A stretch of 35,370 nt of DNA from DAOTXN01 sp034435435 (GTDB lineage: Bacteria; Chloroflexota; Anaerolineae; S140-20), in contig DAOTXN010000063.1 in the NCBI GenBank assembly GCA_034435435.1, positions 1 to 35,370 on the forward strand, given 5' to 3'. Under the pieces are notes generated by a model. It was not told where the DNA came from, ran no database searches, and saw only the letters and a program-made list of their open reading frames with translations. This document shows, one piece after another, positions 23,695-32,321 of the stretch; the stretch's first letter is position 1; each line of letters starts with the position of its first letter. The position numbers and the translations under genes are program-made.

Positions 23695-24381
23695 CTAGCG
23701 TTGCACGCGCTCGGCCTTGCGCAACAGGGCGTCGATGTCGGCGGCCATTTCATCCAGTTTCTTGGTATCCACGGGCGGCGGCGCTGCGCCGGCTTCACTC
23801 TCGCCGCCCAGAACCAGGGCGCCCAAATCGGCCGCCGCCGCACCGACCTGGCCCAATTCTTGCTTGAAGGTCTCGACGCGGTCGCGCATGTTGCGCATAC
23901 CCTGCGTAACCTCGCCCATCACTTGGCCCATCTCATCTACTTTGGTTTCGGCGGCCTGGGCCAGTTGTTGTGCTTTTTCGCGGCCCTGTTCGGCCAACTC
24001 GCGGGCTTTTTCGGCGGCCTCGCGGGCCATCCCCTCCACATCCAGGCGAGCGACAGCCTGTGCGGCTTGTTGCTCGGCCTCGCGGCGGATCGACTCGCCC
24101 GTCTGCATCAGCATCTCGGCAGATTCGGCCCGCTTTTCGACGCCGACCCGTCCAAAGTAGTAGCCGACCACGGTGCCCACCAGTCCACTGAGAAAAGTGA
24201 GCAGGTCTTTGAGCTGCTGAAAGCTGGCGTCGGCTGTGTCGCTGGAAACGGCGGCATAGGCGGCGATGATGGCCAAGACGCAAAAGACGACTATCACTCC
24301 CAGGCCGATGATGGCCGTGACCCACTCTTTGAAGTTTTCCCCAGAAACATTCCCTGTTGTTTGGACTTGATTTGACGACAT
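23695..24381 (-). CDS. Two-TM membrane protein with long coiled coil, partner of CHAT gene
   Basis: A 228-residue protein. The N-terminal part has two predicted membrane helices (AIIGLGVIVVFCVLAIIAAY and LLTFLSGLVGTVVGYYFGRV). These are followed by a long Ala/Glu/Gln-rich amphipathic helix (about residues 85-185; EMLMQTGESIRREAEQQ, EKARELAEQGREKAQQLAQ), then a short linker and a C-terminal helix (DTKKLDEMAADIDALLRKAE). I do not recognise a named family. AAAGGAGG gives a strong start. It precedes the CHAT gene by 121 bases on the same strand and has its own promoter, so the two probably form one unit. It could be a membrane anchor, a scaffold, or an effector cut by the CHAT protease. Confidence 0.7.
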   Translation of the reverse strand: MSSNQVQTTGNVSGENFKEWVTAIIGLGVIVVFCVLAIIAAYAAVSSDTADASFQQLKDLLTFLSGLVGTVVGYYFGRVGVEKRAESAEMLMQTGESIRREAEQQAAQAVARLDVEGMAREAAEKARELAEQGREKAQQLAQAAETKVDEMGQVMGEVTQGMRNMRDRVETFKQELGQVGAAAADLGALVLGGESEAGAAPPPVDTKKLDEMAADIDALLRKAERVQR

Positions 24382-24434
24382 GCGCGACCTCCTTTATCAC
24401 GAATGGCGCGAGAATCACGAATGACACGAAAAGG

Positions 24435-24463
24435 ATTGTACTACAGTCCAGAAAGCGGCGCAA
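24435..24463 (-). promoter_or_regulatory. Promoter of the CHAT pair
   Basis: On the minus strand, TTGCGC and TACAAT are separated by 17 bases (complement GCGCAA 24458-24463 and ATTGTA 24435-24440). The leader to the first gene is about 50 bases and contains the ATCACGAATG repeats. Confidence 0.55.
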
Positions 24464-24476
24464 ACCCGCGCCAGAC

Positions 24477-24509
24477 AAACCTGCCAGGTCTGTCAGACCT
24501 GGCAGGTTT
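24477..24509. repeat. Palindromic repeat AAACCTGCCAGGTCT (copy 2)
   Basis: A 15-bp perfect stem with a GTC loop; arms 24477-24491 and 24495-24509. It is the same sequence family as 700-732 with arm order reversed, and its right end overlaps the topoisomerase stop codon. It could act as a transcription end between the topoisomerase and CHAT units. Confidence 0.8.
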
Positions 24510-26226
24510 AAAGAGCGTCCTGGCGTACCCAGGCGAATTTGCGCTGCAAGGTCTTGGGGTAATACTTTTCTAGCACGTCATAGTCTACTTGCTGGCCCCA
24601 GCGGTGGTACACGCGCGGGTCAATGTACGATTTGAGACTGGTGCCGAGGTTCCAACTGCGTTTTTCGCTATTGATCCGCATCTGCGCCTGCAGTTTGCCC
24701 AGGGCGGCTCGGGCTGTGTTCAGACGCTCCTGTGCGATCTCCACTTGCCGTTCGGCGCGGGCGATCTTTTTCTCGTAAGCGGCGCTGACCCTTTCACGCT
24801 GCTTCTCGGTGGCGCCAGCGGCCAGTTTTTCGGCGCGTTCCTGGGACAGAGCCGCCAGCGTCTTGGCGCGCGCCTGCATTTGCGCTTCGCGCTGCCGCAC
24901 GCGCTCTTGATAGATTTGCTCTTGCCCTTGCATACGGGCCAGGCGCTCGGGCCAGTTGGCGGGGGCTTGCTTGGTATGGTTACACAATTCGGCGGCGGCC
25001 AGGTTGGCCCGGGTGACGGCCTCCCACTTGACGTACTCGGGGTCATCTGGTTTCACGCCAGCTGCTTCCAGTGTCTCCCGAACCACTTGCGTGGCGTGGT
25101 GGGTGCGAAACACTTTGGCCGTCAACCCGTCCATCACCGCCGAGAGGAAGCGGTTGACACTGCTGCTGGTGACCAGTGGAAAGATCTGCAGCTTGGCCTC
25201 TTCGCCATTGCTCGTGCTAGATGGGCGGGCGTTGGCCATCAGCGCGCGCAAATTCTCGAACACCAACGGCGGCAGCTCGATGGTCTTGTGCCACTCGACC
25301 GAGTCTTTGCCCAAAAAATCAAACTCGGCCGTCCGACCGTCGTCGTGCAGCGTGACGTGCTCGGGGCGCAAGGTCGTCGCGCCGACCGTGTCGGCCTCGT
25401 CTTCGTCCTTTTCGTCGCCCACGCGCAGGCACAGCGCGTCGATCAGGTAGCAGGCCGTGGCAACCATTTTGCGGCGGGGATGCGCGTCGGCCAGAAAGCG
25501 GTCAATTTTGGCCCGCACCTCGTCCAGCACGGTGTCCAGCTCGACTGCCTTGTCGAATTTCTCGACCTCGCGTTTTTGTTTTTCCGGCGTGGTGTCGCTG
25601 AGCCACAGGTATTTGAGCTTGCCGGAGAGCTTGTCCTCCCAGCGGGCCACCCACAGGGATGCGTTCTCCCACACAATCTCGCCCCAGTCGCCCTGGGGAC
25701 GTGGCGCGTCGGGGCTGAGGTTGAGGGTGATGTCGCGCTCGGTCGCGCCTTCTTTCCAGCGCCCGCGCAGGGGGTGCTGGCCGCGCCCCATGAAAATGCC
25801 GCCCGGCTCGACCACATATCCGCCGATCTCCACCCGCCGCCCGTTGACCTGGGCGTGGCCGTATTGTTCTTTGATCCGCTCGCGCTCGGCTTTGCGCTGG
25901 GCGGCCAGCTCTTTGCGCTGCTCTTGAGTCAGGGCGTCGCGGGCGGCCTTTTCGCGCAGCACGGCGCTAATGGCCGGGCCGAAATCGACCTCGGCGAGCG
26001 ACAGCGGCTCCATATAGCCCAGCTCGCGGCTGAAATCGGCCAGAAAGTTCTTGACGAAAACCGGGTCCTTGACGTAGGGCGTGCCGTGTTTTTTGGCCCA
26101 GGCCAGGGCCATTTCTTCTTGTTTGGGGGTCAATCGCACAAACTCCCCGCGAATCTGAAGCTGTAGACCGCGCGGGGAGGGCGGTTGCGGGACCAACACC
26201 CCGTTGTGGATCAGTTGTTTCAGCAA
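24508..26226 (-). CDS. top1: Eukaryotic-type DNA topoisomerase IB
   Basis: A 572-residue enzyme that relaxes supercoils through a 3'-phosphotyrosine bond. It follows eukaryotic Top1 rather than the short viral/bacterial TopIB: a core with GRGQHPLRGRWK, a catalytic domain, a coiled-coil linker (about 424-520) and a C-terminal domain with the nucleophile. All five active-site residues of human Top1 have partners: Arg268 in LCLRVGDEKD, Lys307 in FDFLGKDS, Arg374 in AKVFRTHHAT, His417 in ELCNHTK and Tyr534 in LKSYIDPR. The residue before the tyrosine is Ser533, matching human Asn722, where N722S is a known camptothecin-resistance change. The start is TTG 26226, the first possible start after an in-frame stop. 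AGGAG precedes it at a rather long distance (about 12 bases). Confidence 0.88.
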   Translation of the reverse strand: MLKQLIHNGVLVPQPPSPRGLQLQIRGEFVRLTPKQEEMALAWAKKHGTPYVKDPVFVKNFLADFSRELGYMEPLSLAEVDFGPAISAVLREKAARDALTQEQRKELAAQRKAERERIKEQYGHAQVNGRRVEIGGYVVEPGGIFMGRGQHPLRGRWKEGATERDITLNLSPDAPRPQGDWGEIVWENASLWVARWEDKLSGKLKYLWLSDTTPEKQKREVEKFDKAVELDTVLDEVRAKIDRFLADAHPRRKMVATACYLIDALCLRVGDEKDEDEADTVGATTLRPEHVTLHDDGRTAEFDFLGKDSVEWHKTIELPPLVFENLRALMANARPSSTSNGEEAKLQIFPLVTSSSVNRFLSAVMDGLTAKVFRTHHATQVVRETLEAAGVKPDDPEYVKWEAVTRANLAAAELCNHTKQAPANWPERLARMQGQEQIYQERVRQREAQMQARAKTLAALSQERAEKLAAGATEKQRERVSAAYEKKIARAERQVEIAQERLNTARAALGKLQAQMRINSEKRSWNLGTSLKSYIDPRVYHRWGQQVDYDVLEKYYPKTLQRKFAWVRQDAL

Positions 26227-26303
26227 TGAAAAATCACACTCCTATTGGGTTTGTTAGGGAAGGGGCTGCTCAAACTTGCTCCTGTTGGAAGAGCGTAGGC
26301 ATA

Positions 26304-26513
26304 CTAGGCATAAACCAGCCGTCCGCGCGGCTCTGGAATAACACGCCCCAACTCCTGGGCAGTCTCAATCCATTCCTGAATAATGACCTGCGCATTAGCA
26401 ATCGCTTCTTGATACGTGGCGCCATCTGCCATGCACCCCGGCAATTCTGGCACCTCGACGACAAATGCCTCATCTTGCTCACTCCAATAAATAATCATCT
26501 CATACCGAATCAT
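26304..26513 (-). CDS. hicB: HicB-type antitoxin (pair 1)
   Basis: A 69-residue protein with the HicB half-RNase-H fold: MIIYWSEQDEAFVVEVPELPG, then the helix TYQEAIANAQVIIQEWIETA. HicB proteins bind and inhibit HicA mRNA-cleaving toxins. No C-terminal DNA-binding extension is present, so autoregulation by this protein alone is doubtful. The start (ATG 26513) overlaps the end of hicA by 14 bases, with GGAGGCGAGG in front. Confidence 0.85.
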   Translation of the reverse strand: MIRYEMIIYWSEQDEAFVVEVPELPGCMADGATYQEAIANAQVIIQEWIETAQELGRVIPEPRGRLVYA

Positions 26514-26763
26514 CCTCGCCTCCCAAATTGTATTTCAGAATGACATTGCGCACTTGTTTCACCTGATAGGATTTCGCTTTCGCTCCCTTGGGCTGAAGGT
26601 TCAAGATTTCCTCAATGCCTTCTTGAGTGAAAATATGGTGGCTACCTCGAATCCGCTCGTCGAATCCCAGTCGGCGCAGCAACTCGCATAATTCGACAAA
26701 CGGGATGTTTGCATCAGACGTTCCACGCAAGATGCGAACCAAGAGTTTGCCATAGCGGGTCAT
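26500..26763 (-). CDS. hicA: HicA-type toxin (pair 1)
   Basis: An 87-residue protein with the HicA dsRNA-binding-like fold: a helix ELCELLRRLGFDE followed by RGSHHIFTQEG, whose GSHH holds the catalytic histidine. HicA cleaves mRNA without needing the ribosome. It is longer than most HicA proteins because of extra residues at both ends (TRYGKLLVRILRGTSD and the C-terminal YNLGGEDDSV). The toxin gene comes first and overlaps hicB, the usual hicAB order and the opposite of the second pair at 28876-29340. Confidence 0.82.
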   Translation of the reverse strand: MTRYGKLLVRILRGTSDANIPFVELCELLRRLGFDERIRGSHHIFTQEGIEEILNLQPKGAKAKSYQVKQVRNVILKYNLGGEDDSV

Positions 26764-26842
26764 ATTTCTTCTCGCAGTAGAGACTCATTAGCATGATGAC
26801 GAAGGATCGCCAGGTAGCTACCGAGTTATTTCACAGAGGGTA

Positions 26843-26870
26843 TTGTACCGGAAGTTGATGGATTTGAAAA
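26843..26870 (-). promoter_or_regulatory. Possible hicAB promoter
   Basis: On the minus strand, TTTCAA and TACAAT are 16 bases apart (complement ATTGTA 26843-26848 and TTGAAA 26865-26870), about 80 bases upstream of hicA. The leader contains a lone ATGACGAAGGA heptamer remnant (26794-26804). The rest of 26764-26970 holds no gene apart from the methyltransferase fragment. Confidence 0.4.
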
Positions 26871-26906
26871 GGTAAAGAGACGCCGGGCGCGATTGTGTTA
26901 TCCTGA

Positions 26907-26964
26907 TTAACGCTGCAACAACGCCACCGACTCCACGTGAAAGGTCTGCGGGAAAAGTCAGCCA
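26907..26964 (-). pseudogene. 3'-end fragment of a TrmA/RlmD-type methyltransferase
   Basis: The minus strand encodes FPQTFHVESVALLQR followed by a stop. This matches FPQTFHVETAALLNR-stop at the end of the intact methyltransferase gene (27632-27682). Over 48 bases about 41 agree. Similarity continues for a few more codons if one base is inserted. The rest of this copy is missing, and the mazF stop begins 8 bases away. Confidence 0.8.
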
Positions 26965-26971
26965 TTGGTCG

Positions 26972-27301
26972 TCATTTCGCAAACATCTCGGCCAGCGTGG
27001 CCAGCACGGCTGCCTGCGTTGATCGGCCGATCCTGCCCAGCTTGCGCATCAGGCGTGACTTGTCAACGGTTCGAAGCTGGTCCAAAACGATTTGACCTTC
27101 CTGCTCCTGAAAGCGGCACGCTACTCGGGTCGGGTACGCCCGGCCTTTGGTCGTCAGCGGGGCGATGATGACCGTCGCAATGTGCCGGTTCATTTCATCG
27201 GGGGAGATAATGAGACAGGGACGAGTTTTCTTGATCTCGCTATCCACGGTCGGGTCGAGATTGACCAGGTACACGTCAAAGCGTTCGACTACCACTCCCA
27301 T
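26972..27301 (-). CDS. mazF: MazF/PemK-type endoribonuclease toxin
   Basis: A 109-residue toxin of the MazF family. It has the opening RFDVYLVNLDPTVDSEIKKTRP with the catalytic-site arginine, the second strand CLIISPDEMN, and VIIAPLTTKGRAYPTRV with the conserved threonines, ending in LRTVDKSRLMRKLG. MazF cuts single-stranded mRNA at short motifs. Its ATG (27301) overlaps the end of mazE by 13 bases, so the two are translationally coupled. It lies between the intact methyltransferase gene and the displaced copy of that gene's 3' end. Confidence 0.88.
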   Translation of the reverse strand: MGVVVERFDVYLVNLDPTVDSEIKKTRPCLIISPDEMNRHIATVIIAPLTTKGRAYPTRVACRFQEQEGQIVLDQLRTVDKSRLMRKLGRIGRSTQAAVLATLAEMFAK

Positions 27302-27555
27302 TCATCCTCATCCCAAGCGTTCGGCAACAGCACATTACCGTCGAGCGGCAGGTCGTCGGCCTGCTGCGCCATCATCTTGAATTGCTCCTCCCAGTTTTGG
27401 CGCGGGTGATGCGTCGGACGAATCACGATGTGATCTTGTTGCAGCGCCAGCTCCACCTCCTCACCCAGGCCGCTCTGGTCGAGCATGAGCTTGGGAATAC
27501 GGACGCCTTGCGAATTTCCAATCTTGACAATGCGGGTTTTCACTATGGTAGCCAT
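27289..27555 (-). CDS. mazE: MazE-type antitoxin (AbrB/SpoVT fold)
   Basis: An 88-residue antitoxin. The N-terminus is the swapped-hairpin DNA-binding domain (VKTRIVKIGNSQGVRIPKLMLDQ, then EVELALQQDHIVIRPT). The acidic and tryptophan-rich tail (ending NAWDEDEWEW) is the usual MazF-neutralising region. GAGGGAG precedes the ATG. A strong promoter with internal dyad symmetry lies immediately upstream and is the likely autoregulatory target. Confidence 0.88.
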   Translation of the reverse strand: MATIVKTRIVKIGNSQGVRIPKLMLDQSGLGEEVELALQQDHIVIRPTHHPRQNWEEQFKMMAQQADDLPLDGNVLLPNAWDEDEWEW

Positions 27556-27597
27556 AACACTCCCTCACCAAAATTCCTCGCCTTGCCGAGTGCACAC

Positions 27598-27626
27598 ATT
27601 GTAATTACTTACACGGATTTCGTCAA
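27598..27626 (-). promoter_or_regulatory. mazEF promoter with operator dyads
   Basis: On the minus strand, TTGACG, 17 bases, TACAAT (complement CGTCAA 27621-27626 and ATTGTA 27598-27603). The spacer/-10 region contains the palindrome GTAATTAC (27601-27608) and the dyad TGTAA/TTACA (27600-27613), suitable for MazE binding. The -35 box ends 5 bases from the methyltransferase stop. Confidence 0.7.
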
Positions 27627-27631
27627 ATGGT

Positions 27632-28888
27632 TCAGCGGTTCAACAACGCCGCCGTCTCCACGTGAAACGTCTGCGGGAACATATCCACCGGCTGCACGTT
27701 GGTCAAAGCGTAGCCGCCGCGCGCCAACCGTTTCACGTCGCGGGCCAGCGTGGCCGGGTCGCACGAGACGTAGACCAGCTTCGGCGGCCCATTTTTTACC
27801 AATGCGTCTACTACGGCCACGTCCAATCCCTGGCGCGGCGGGTCCACTACGGCCCCCTGCAACGGCTCGCCGGCGACCAGGTCGGGCAACACCGCCTCCA
27901 CCGGCCCCTCGATGACCTCCACGTTTTCGATCTCGCCCAGGTTCAGCATCAAATCCTCCGTCGCGCCAGGGTCCAGCTCGACCGCGACCACCAGCCCGGC
28001 CCGCTCGGCCAGCGGCAGCGTGAACAACCCCACGCCGCAGTAGGCATCCAGCAGCGTGTCGGCGGACGACGGGGCAAGCCAGTCCAACACCAGCTTGACC
28101 AGCGTCGCGGCGACGGCGGTGTTGATCTGGAAAAAACGCCCCGCCGACGCGCGGTAGGTGTGCCCGGCGACCTGATACGTGACGTGGTTACGCCCGACCA
28201 GGTTGACCGGTATCGCGTCGGCCCCGCCCACTAGTTGCACGCACGAAACCGGGAAATCCACGCTCAAGCCGGGCGGCTCGTCGCCCTCGGTCTCAAAAGC
28301 CAGCAGTAAATCGTCTGCGGCGCTGCCGGCTACCAGCGCGAGGCGCAGCAGGCCTGGCAGGTCCAGATCTAGATCGTCGTACAGGGCCATGAGGCGCGGG
28401 TCGGCGATGTGGCATTCGACGATGGGCACAATGTCGTGGCTTGCTGCGCGTTGGAATCCCAGTTGGCCGTCGTCGCCCACGCCAAAGGTGACCCGGTTGC
28501 GGTAGCCCCATGGCGAAGGAGATGGCAGGGTCGGGCGCACGGGCGGGTCGGCCACGCCGCCGACGCGCGCCAACTGGTCGCGCACTATCTCGGTCTTGAG
28601 CTGCAATTGGCGCGGGTAGGCGATGTGCTGCCACTGGCAGCCGCCGCACTCGGGCACGTGCGGGCAGCGCGGCGTCACGCGGTCGGGCGAGGGTTCGAGC
28701 ACCTCGACCAGCCGGGCGTGGGCATAGCGCCCTTTGTCTTCGATGATCTCGACCTGCGCCGCCTCACCGGGAATGCCGCCGGGCACGAAAATCACCTGGC
28801 CCGCGCGCCGGCCCAACGCCGCGCCGCCATGGGCGATGGTGGTGAGAAAAAGGGGGTCGGAAAACTGGTCAGTATTTACACGCCCCAT
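27632..28888 (-). CDS. rlmD: TrmA/RlmD-family RNA m5U methyltransferase
   Basis: A 418-residue SAM-dependent uridine-5-methyltransferase. It starts with a short TRAM-like beta domain (GRRAGQVIFVPGGIPGEAAQVEI), then the iron-sulfur cysteines (RCPHVPECGGCQWQHI). Next come the substrate motif SAGRFFQINT, the SAM site LLDAYCGVGLFTLPLA, VDPPRQGLD, the catalytic cysteine of VYVSCDPATLARDV, and the base glutamate of MFPQTFHVE. The family methylates uridines in 23S rRNA (RlmC/RlmD) or tRNA (TrmA); the cluster cysteines favour the rRNA type, but the exact target is not certain. The ATG overlaps the end of the second hicA gene by 13 bases, so it is probably translated from the hicBA transcript. mazEF follows directly. 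Confidence 0.88.
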   Translation of the reverse strand: MGRVNTDQFSDPLFLTTIAHGGAALGRRAGQVIFVPGGIPGEAAQVEIIEDKGRYAHARLVEVLEPSPDRVTPRCPHVPECGGCQWQHIAYPRQLQLKTEIVRDQLARVGGVADPPVRPTLPSPSPWGYRNRVTFGVGDDGQLGFQRAASHDIVPIVECHIADPRLMALYDDLDLDLPGLLRLALVAGSAADDLLLAFETEGDEPPGLSVDFPVSCVQLVGGADAIPVNLVGRNHVTYQVAGHTYRASAGRFFQINTAVAATLVKLVLDWLAPSSADTLLDAYCGVGLFTLPLAERAGLVVAVELDPGATEDLMLNLGEIENVEVIEGPVEAVLPDLVAGEPLQGAVVDPPRQGLDVAVVDALVKNGPPKLVYVSCDPATLARDVKRLARGGYALTNVQPVDMFPQTFHVETAALLNR

Positions 28889-29082
28889 AAATCCTTGTGC
28901 TCCAGACCAAGCTCCCGCAGTATTTTGCCGAGAGTCTTTTTGGAGATTTCGCGGCTATGACAGGGAATGACCGAGATACCGCCAGTGTGGGGATTGTGCC
29001 AGATTTCGTGACTGCCGCCCGCCTGGCGCACGAATTCACAACCAAGCCGCCCTAACTTCTTGACCAGTTCTCTGTAACGCAT
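28876..29082 (-). CDS. hicA: HicA-type toxin (pair 2)
   Basis: A 68-residue protein of normal HicA length: MRYRELVKKLGRLGCEFVRQ, then GGSHEIWHNPHTG with the catalytic histidine, then VIPCHSREISKKTLGKIL. Its 3' end overlaps the start of the rRNA methyltransferase gene. It is the second gene of the pair, 24 bases after hicB. Confidence 0.88.
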   Translation of the reverse strand: MRYRELVKKLGRLGCEFVRQAGGSHEIWHNPHTGGISVIPCHSREISKKTLGKILRELGLEHKDLWGV

Positions 29083-29106
29083 TGTGGGCTGGTCTCTCTG
29101 ATTGGG

Positions 29107-29340
29107 TCAGGCCACAACGGGAATGTTGGTGCTGAAACGTTCTGTGATGGGTTGCAGCGCGGCGGGGAGGGGTTTACCCAGGTCACGATAAGCCTGGAGC
29201 AATTCACGGGCAACGACGGGGGCTTCTCTCAAAACATCCTCTATCGTCTCGCCCTCAACCAAAAAACCCGGCAAGACCGGGCTGGTAGCCAGGTATCCGC
29301 CTTCTTGGAGGGCCTCAATTTCAATCGGTAGACTGTGCAT
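29107..29340 (-). CDS. hicB: HicB-type antitoxin (pair 2)
   Basis: A 77-residue protein with the short HicB fold: LPIEIEALQEGGYLATSPVLPGF, then VEGETIEDVLREAPVVARELLQAY. It has no DNA-binding domain. The antitoxin gene precedes the toxin gene, opposite to pair 1. GAGGT precedes the ATG. Confidence 0.85.
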   Translation of the reverse strand: MHSLPIEIEALQEGGYLATSPVLPGFLVEGETIEDVLREAPVVARELLQAYRDLGKPLPAALQPITERFSTNIPVVA

Positions 29341-29370
29341 CAGGTTTACCTCATGTTTCGCAGTGTGAAT

Positions 29371-29398
29371 ATTTTAGCACAGTTTGAGAGGACTGCAA
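29371..29398 (-). promoter_or_regulatory. hicBA promoter
   Basis: On the minus strand, TTGCAG, 16 bases, TAAAAT (complement CTGCAA 29393-29398 and ATTTTA 29371-29376), about 30 bases upstream of hicB. It would also serve the rRNA methyltransferase gene. Confidence 0.55.
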
Positions 29399-29448
29399 AG
29401 CGAATAGGTGTGCTATGCCAGTCGAATCGAGGCAGGCATTTGTGGCTG

Positions 29449-29476
29449 TTGCGACCACGGGCCAATTGTGTTACAC
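29449..29476 (+). promoter_or_regulatory. Possible promoter of the SAM methyltransferase gene
   Basis: TTGCGA (29449-29454), 16 bases, TTACAC (29471-29476), about 50 bases before the ATG. It is divergent from the hicBA promoter and moderate at best. Confidence 0.35.
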
Positions 29477-29528
29477 TCCAGTTGACCACCCATACCCAAA
29501 TACCCAATGTTCAATCCCGGAGCGCACG

Positions 29529-30280
29529 ATGGACGTCTATGAAAAACTGGCTCGCTTTTATGACCTGCAACACGCCGACTTGACGGCGGATGTGATCTTT
29601 TACCTGCACTTTGCCCGCCAGGCGGGGGGGCCGGTGCTCGAAGTGGGCTGCGGTACGGGGCGATTGCTGCTGCCGCTGGTCGAGGCGGGGATCGAGGCGA
29701 CGGGGGTGGATACGTCGCCGGCGATGCTGGCCATGGCCCGGCGCAAACTGCGCAACCGGGCGACGCTGGTCGAGGGCGATATGCGCAGGGTGGAATTGCC
29801 GGAGCGCTTTGCACTGGTCATCGTCAGCATCAACACCTTTATGCACCTGCTGACCACCGCCGATCAATGGGCCGCGCTGACCAACCTGGCCCGCCATCTA
29901 CGACCCGCTGGCCGGCTGATCATTGACCTGCCTGCCGGCGACGAGCTGGCGCATCAAGATCCCGATGGCCGGCTGACGCTGGAGCAGACCTTTGTCGATC
30001 CACAAAACGGTCATCCGGTGACGAAATTCGTCGCCAGCCGGGTGGATTGGGCCACGCAACGCCAGGAGGTCACGTACATTTATGACGAGCTGCTGACAGA
30101 CGGGAGCGTCCGGCGCACGGTGGCGCCGATGACGCTGCGGCACGTGTTTCGCTACGAGCTGGCGTTGTTGCTGGAAAAGGCGGGCTATCAACTGGAGACG
30201 CTATATGGCGATTATGACCTGAGTCCCTACGGCGAGGGCGGGCCAAGGATGATCGCTGTAGCCCGGTTAGCCGGTGTGGC

Positions 30281-30284
<4 letters not shown>
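29529..30284 (+). CDS. Class I SAM-dependent methyltransferase
   Basis: A 251-residue small-molecule-type methyltransferase. It opens with VYEKLARFYDLQHADLTADV, then the SAM motif I VLEVGCGTGRLLLPLVEAG, the acidic motif II GVDTSPAMLAMAR, EGDMRRVELP and the HLRPAGRLIIDLPAG strand. The C-terminal half is beta-rich (VTKFVASRVDWATQRQEVTYIYDELL), with a closing YDLSPYGEGGPRMIAVAR that is common in this group. The substrate is unknown. The ATG at 29529 has GGAG in front, and upstream in-frame starts would add unrelated residues. The last bases overlap the stop of the convergent helicase-loader gene. Confidence 0.82.
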
Positions 30285-31690
<1,406 letters not shown>

Positions 31691-32321
31691 CGCTCTTTCC
31701 TTCGGTTGACCAACGCTCCAAAATGGCCCGCACGTAGCTCCAGCGGCGCACGTTGGCCTCGGCGGCCAGTTGGAAAGCCTCTTGAATCCATCCGGCCGGG
31801 TAATCTTGCTCGGCCTGACGCAGCTCGTCGGCGATGAGCGGTTGCAGCAGGCCGACGTTTTGTTCGTACAGCGCAAAGATATTCGGCCGGGTGGGTTGGG
31901 CCTGGGTGATGGGCGCAAGCGACTCGATAGTTTCTCCTCGCTTGATGCGCCGCACGGCAGCCCGGCCCCTGGGCGTGTTGGCAAAGTACCAGTCGTCCGT
32001 TTCGTTCTCCTGTGCGACTTGCACATGCAGCAGCGTCCCCCGCGCCGTGGCCCGCTCCAGCGCCGTATCGAGGGCCATGACCGGGTCCTGCGCAAGCTGT
32101 GTGATCAAACCGGCCAGCAGCGCGGCGTCGGCCAGCAGGTCGCGCCGGCGCACAAAACGAATGGCTCCGTCGCCCTCGCTCAAGCGCCAGTAGCAGTGCA
32201 GCGTCACTTTAAGCTCGGCCAGGTCGTCGATGAGCGGCAGCAGCTCGCTGAACACCGGCTCGGGCAGGGCCACCAGACGCGTCTTGCCGGGTGAGAAACC
32301 GGGAAATCCTTTCATACCTCG

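Noticed and set aside
23695..24381. Calling the CHAT partner a bacterial gasdermin
   Set aside because: Gasdermins are beta-rich pore proteins; this one has two membrane helices and a coiled coil.
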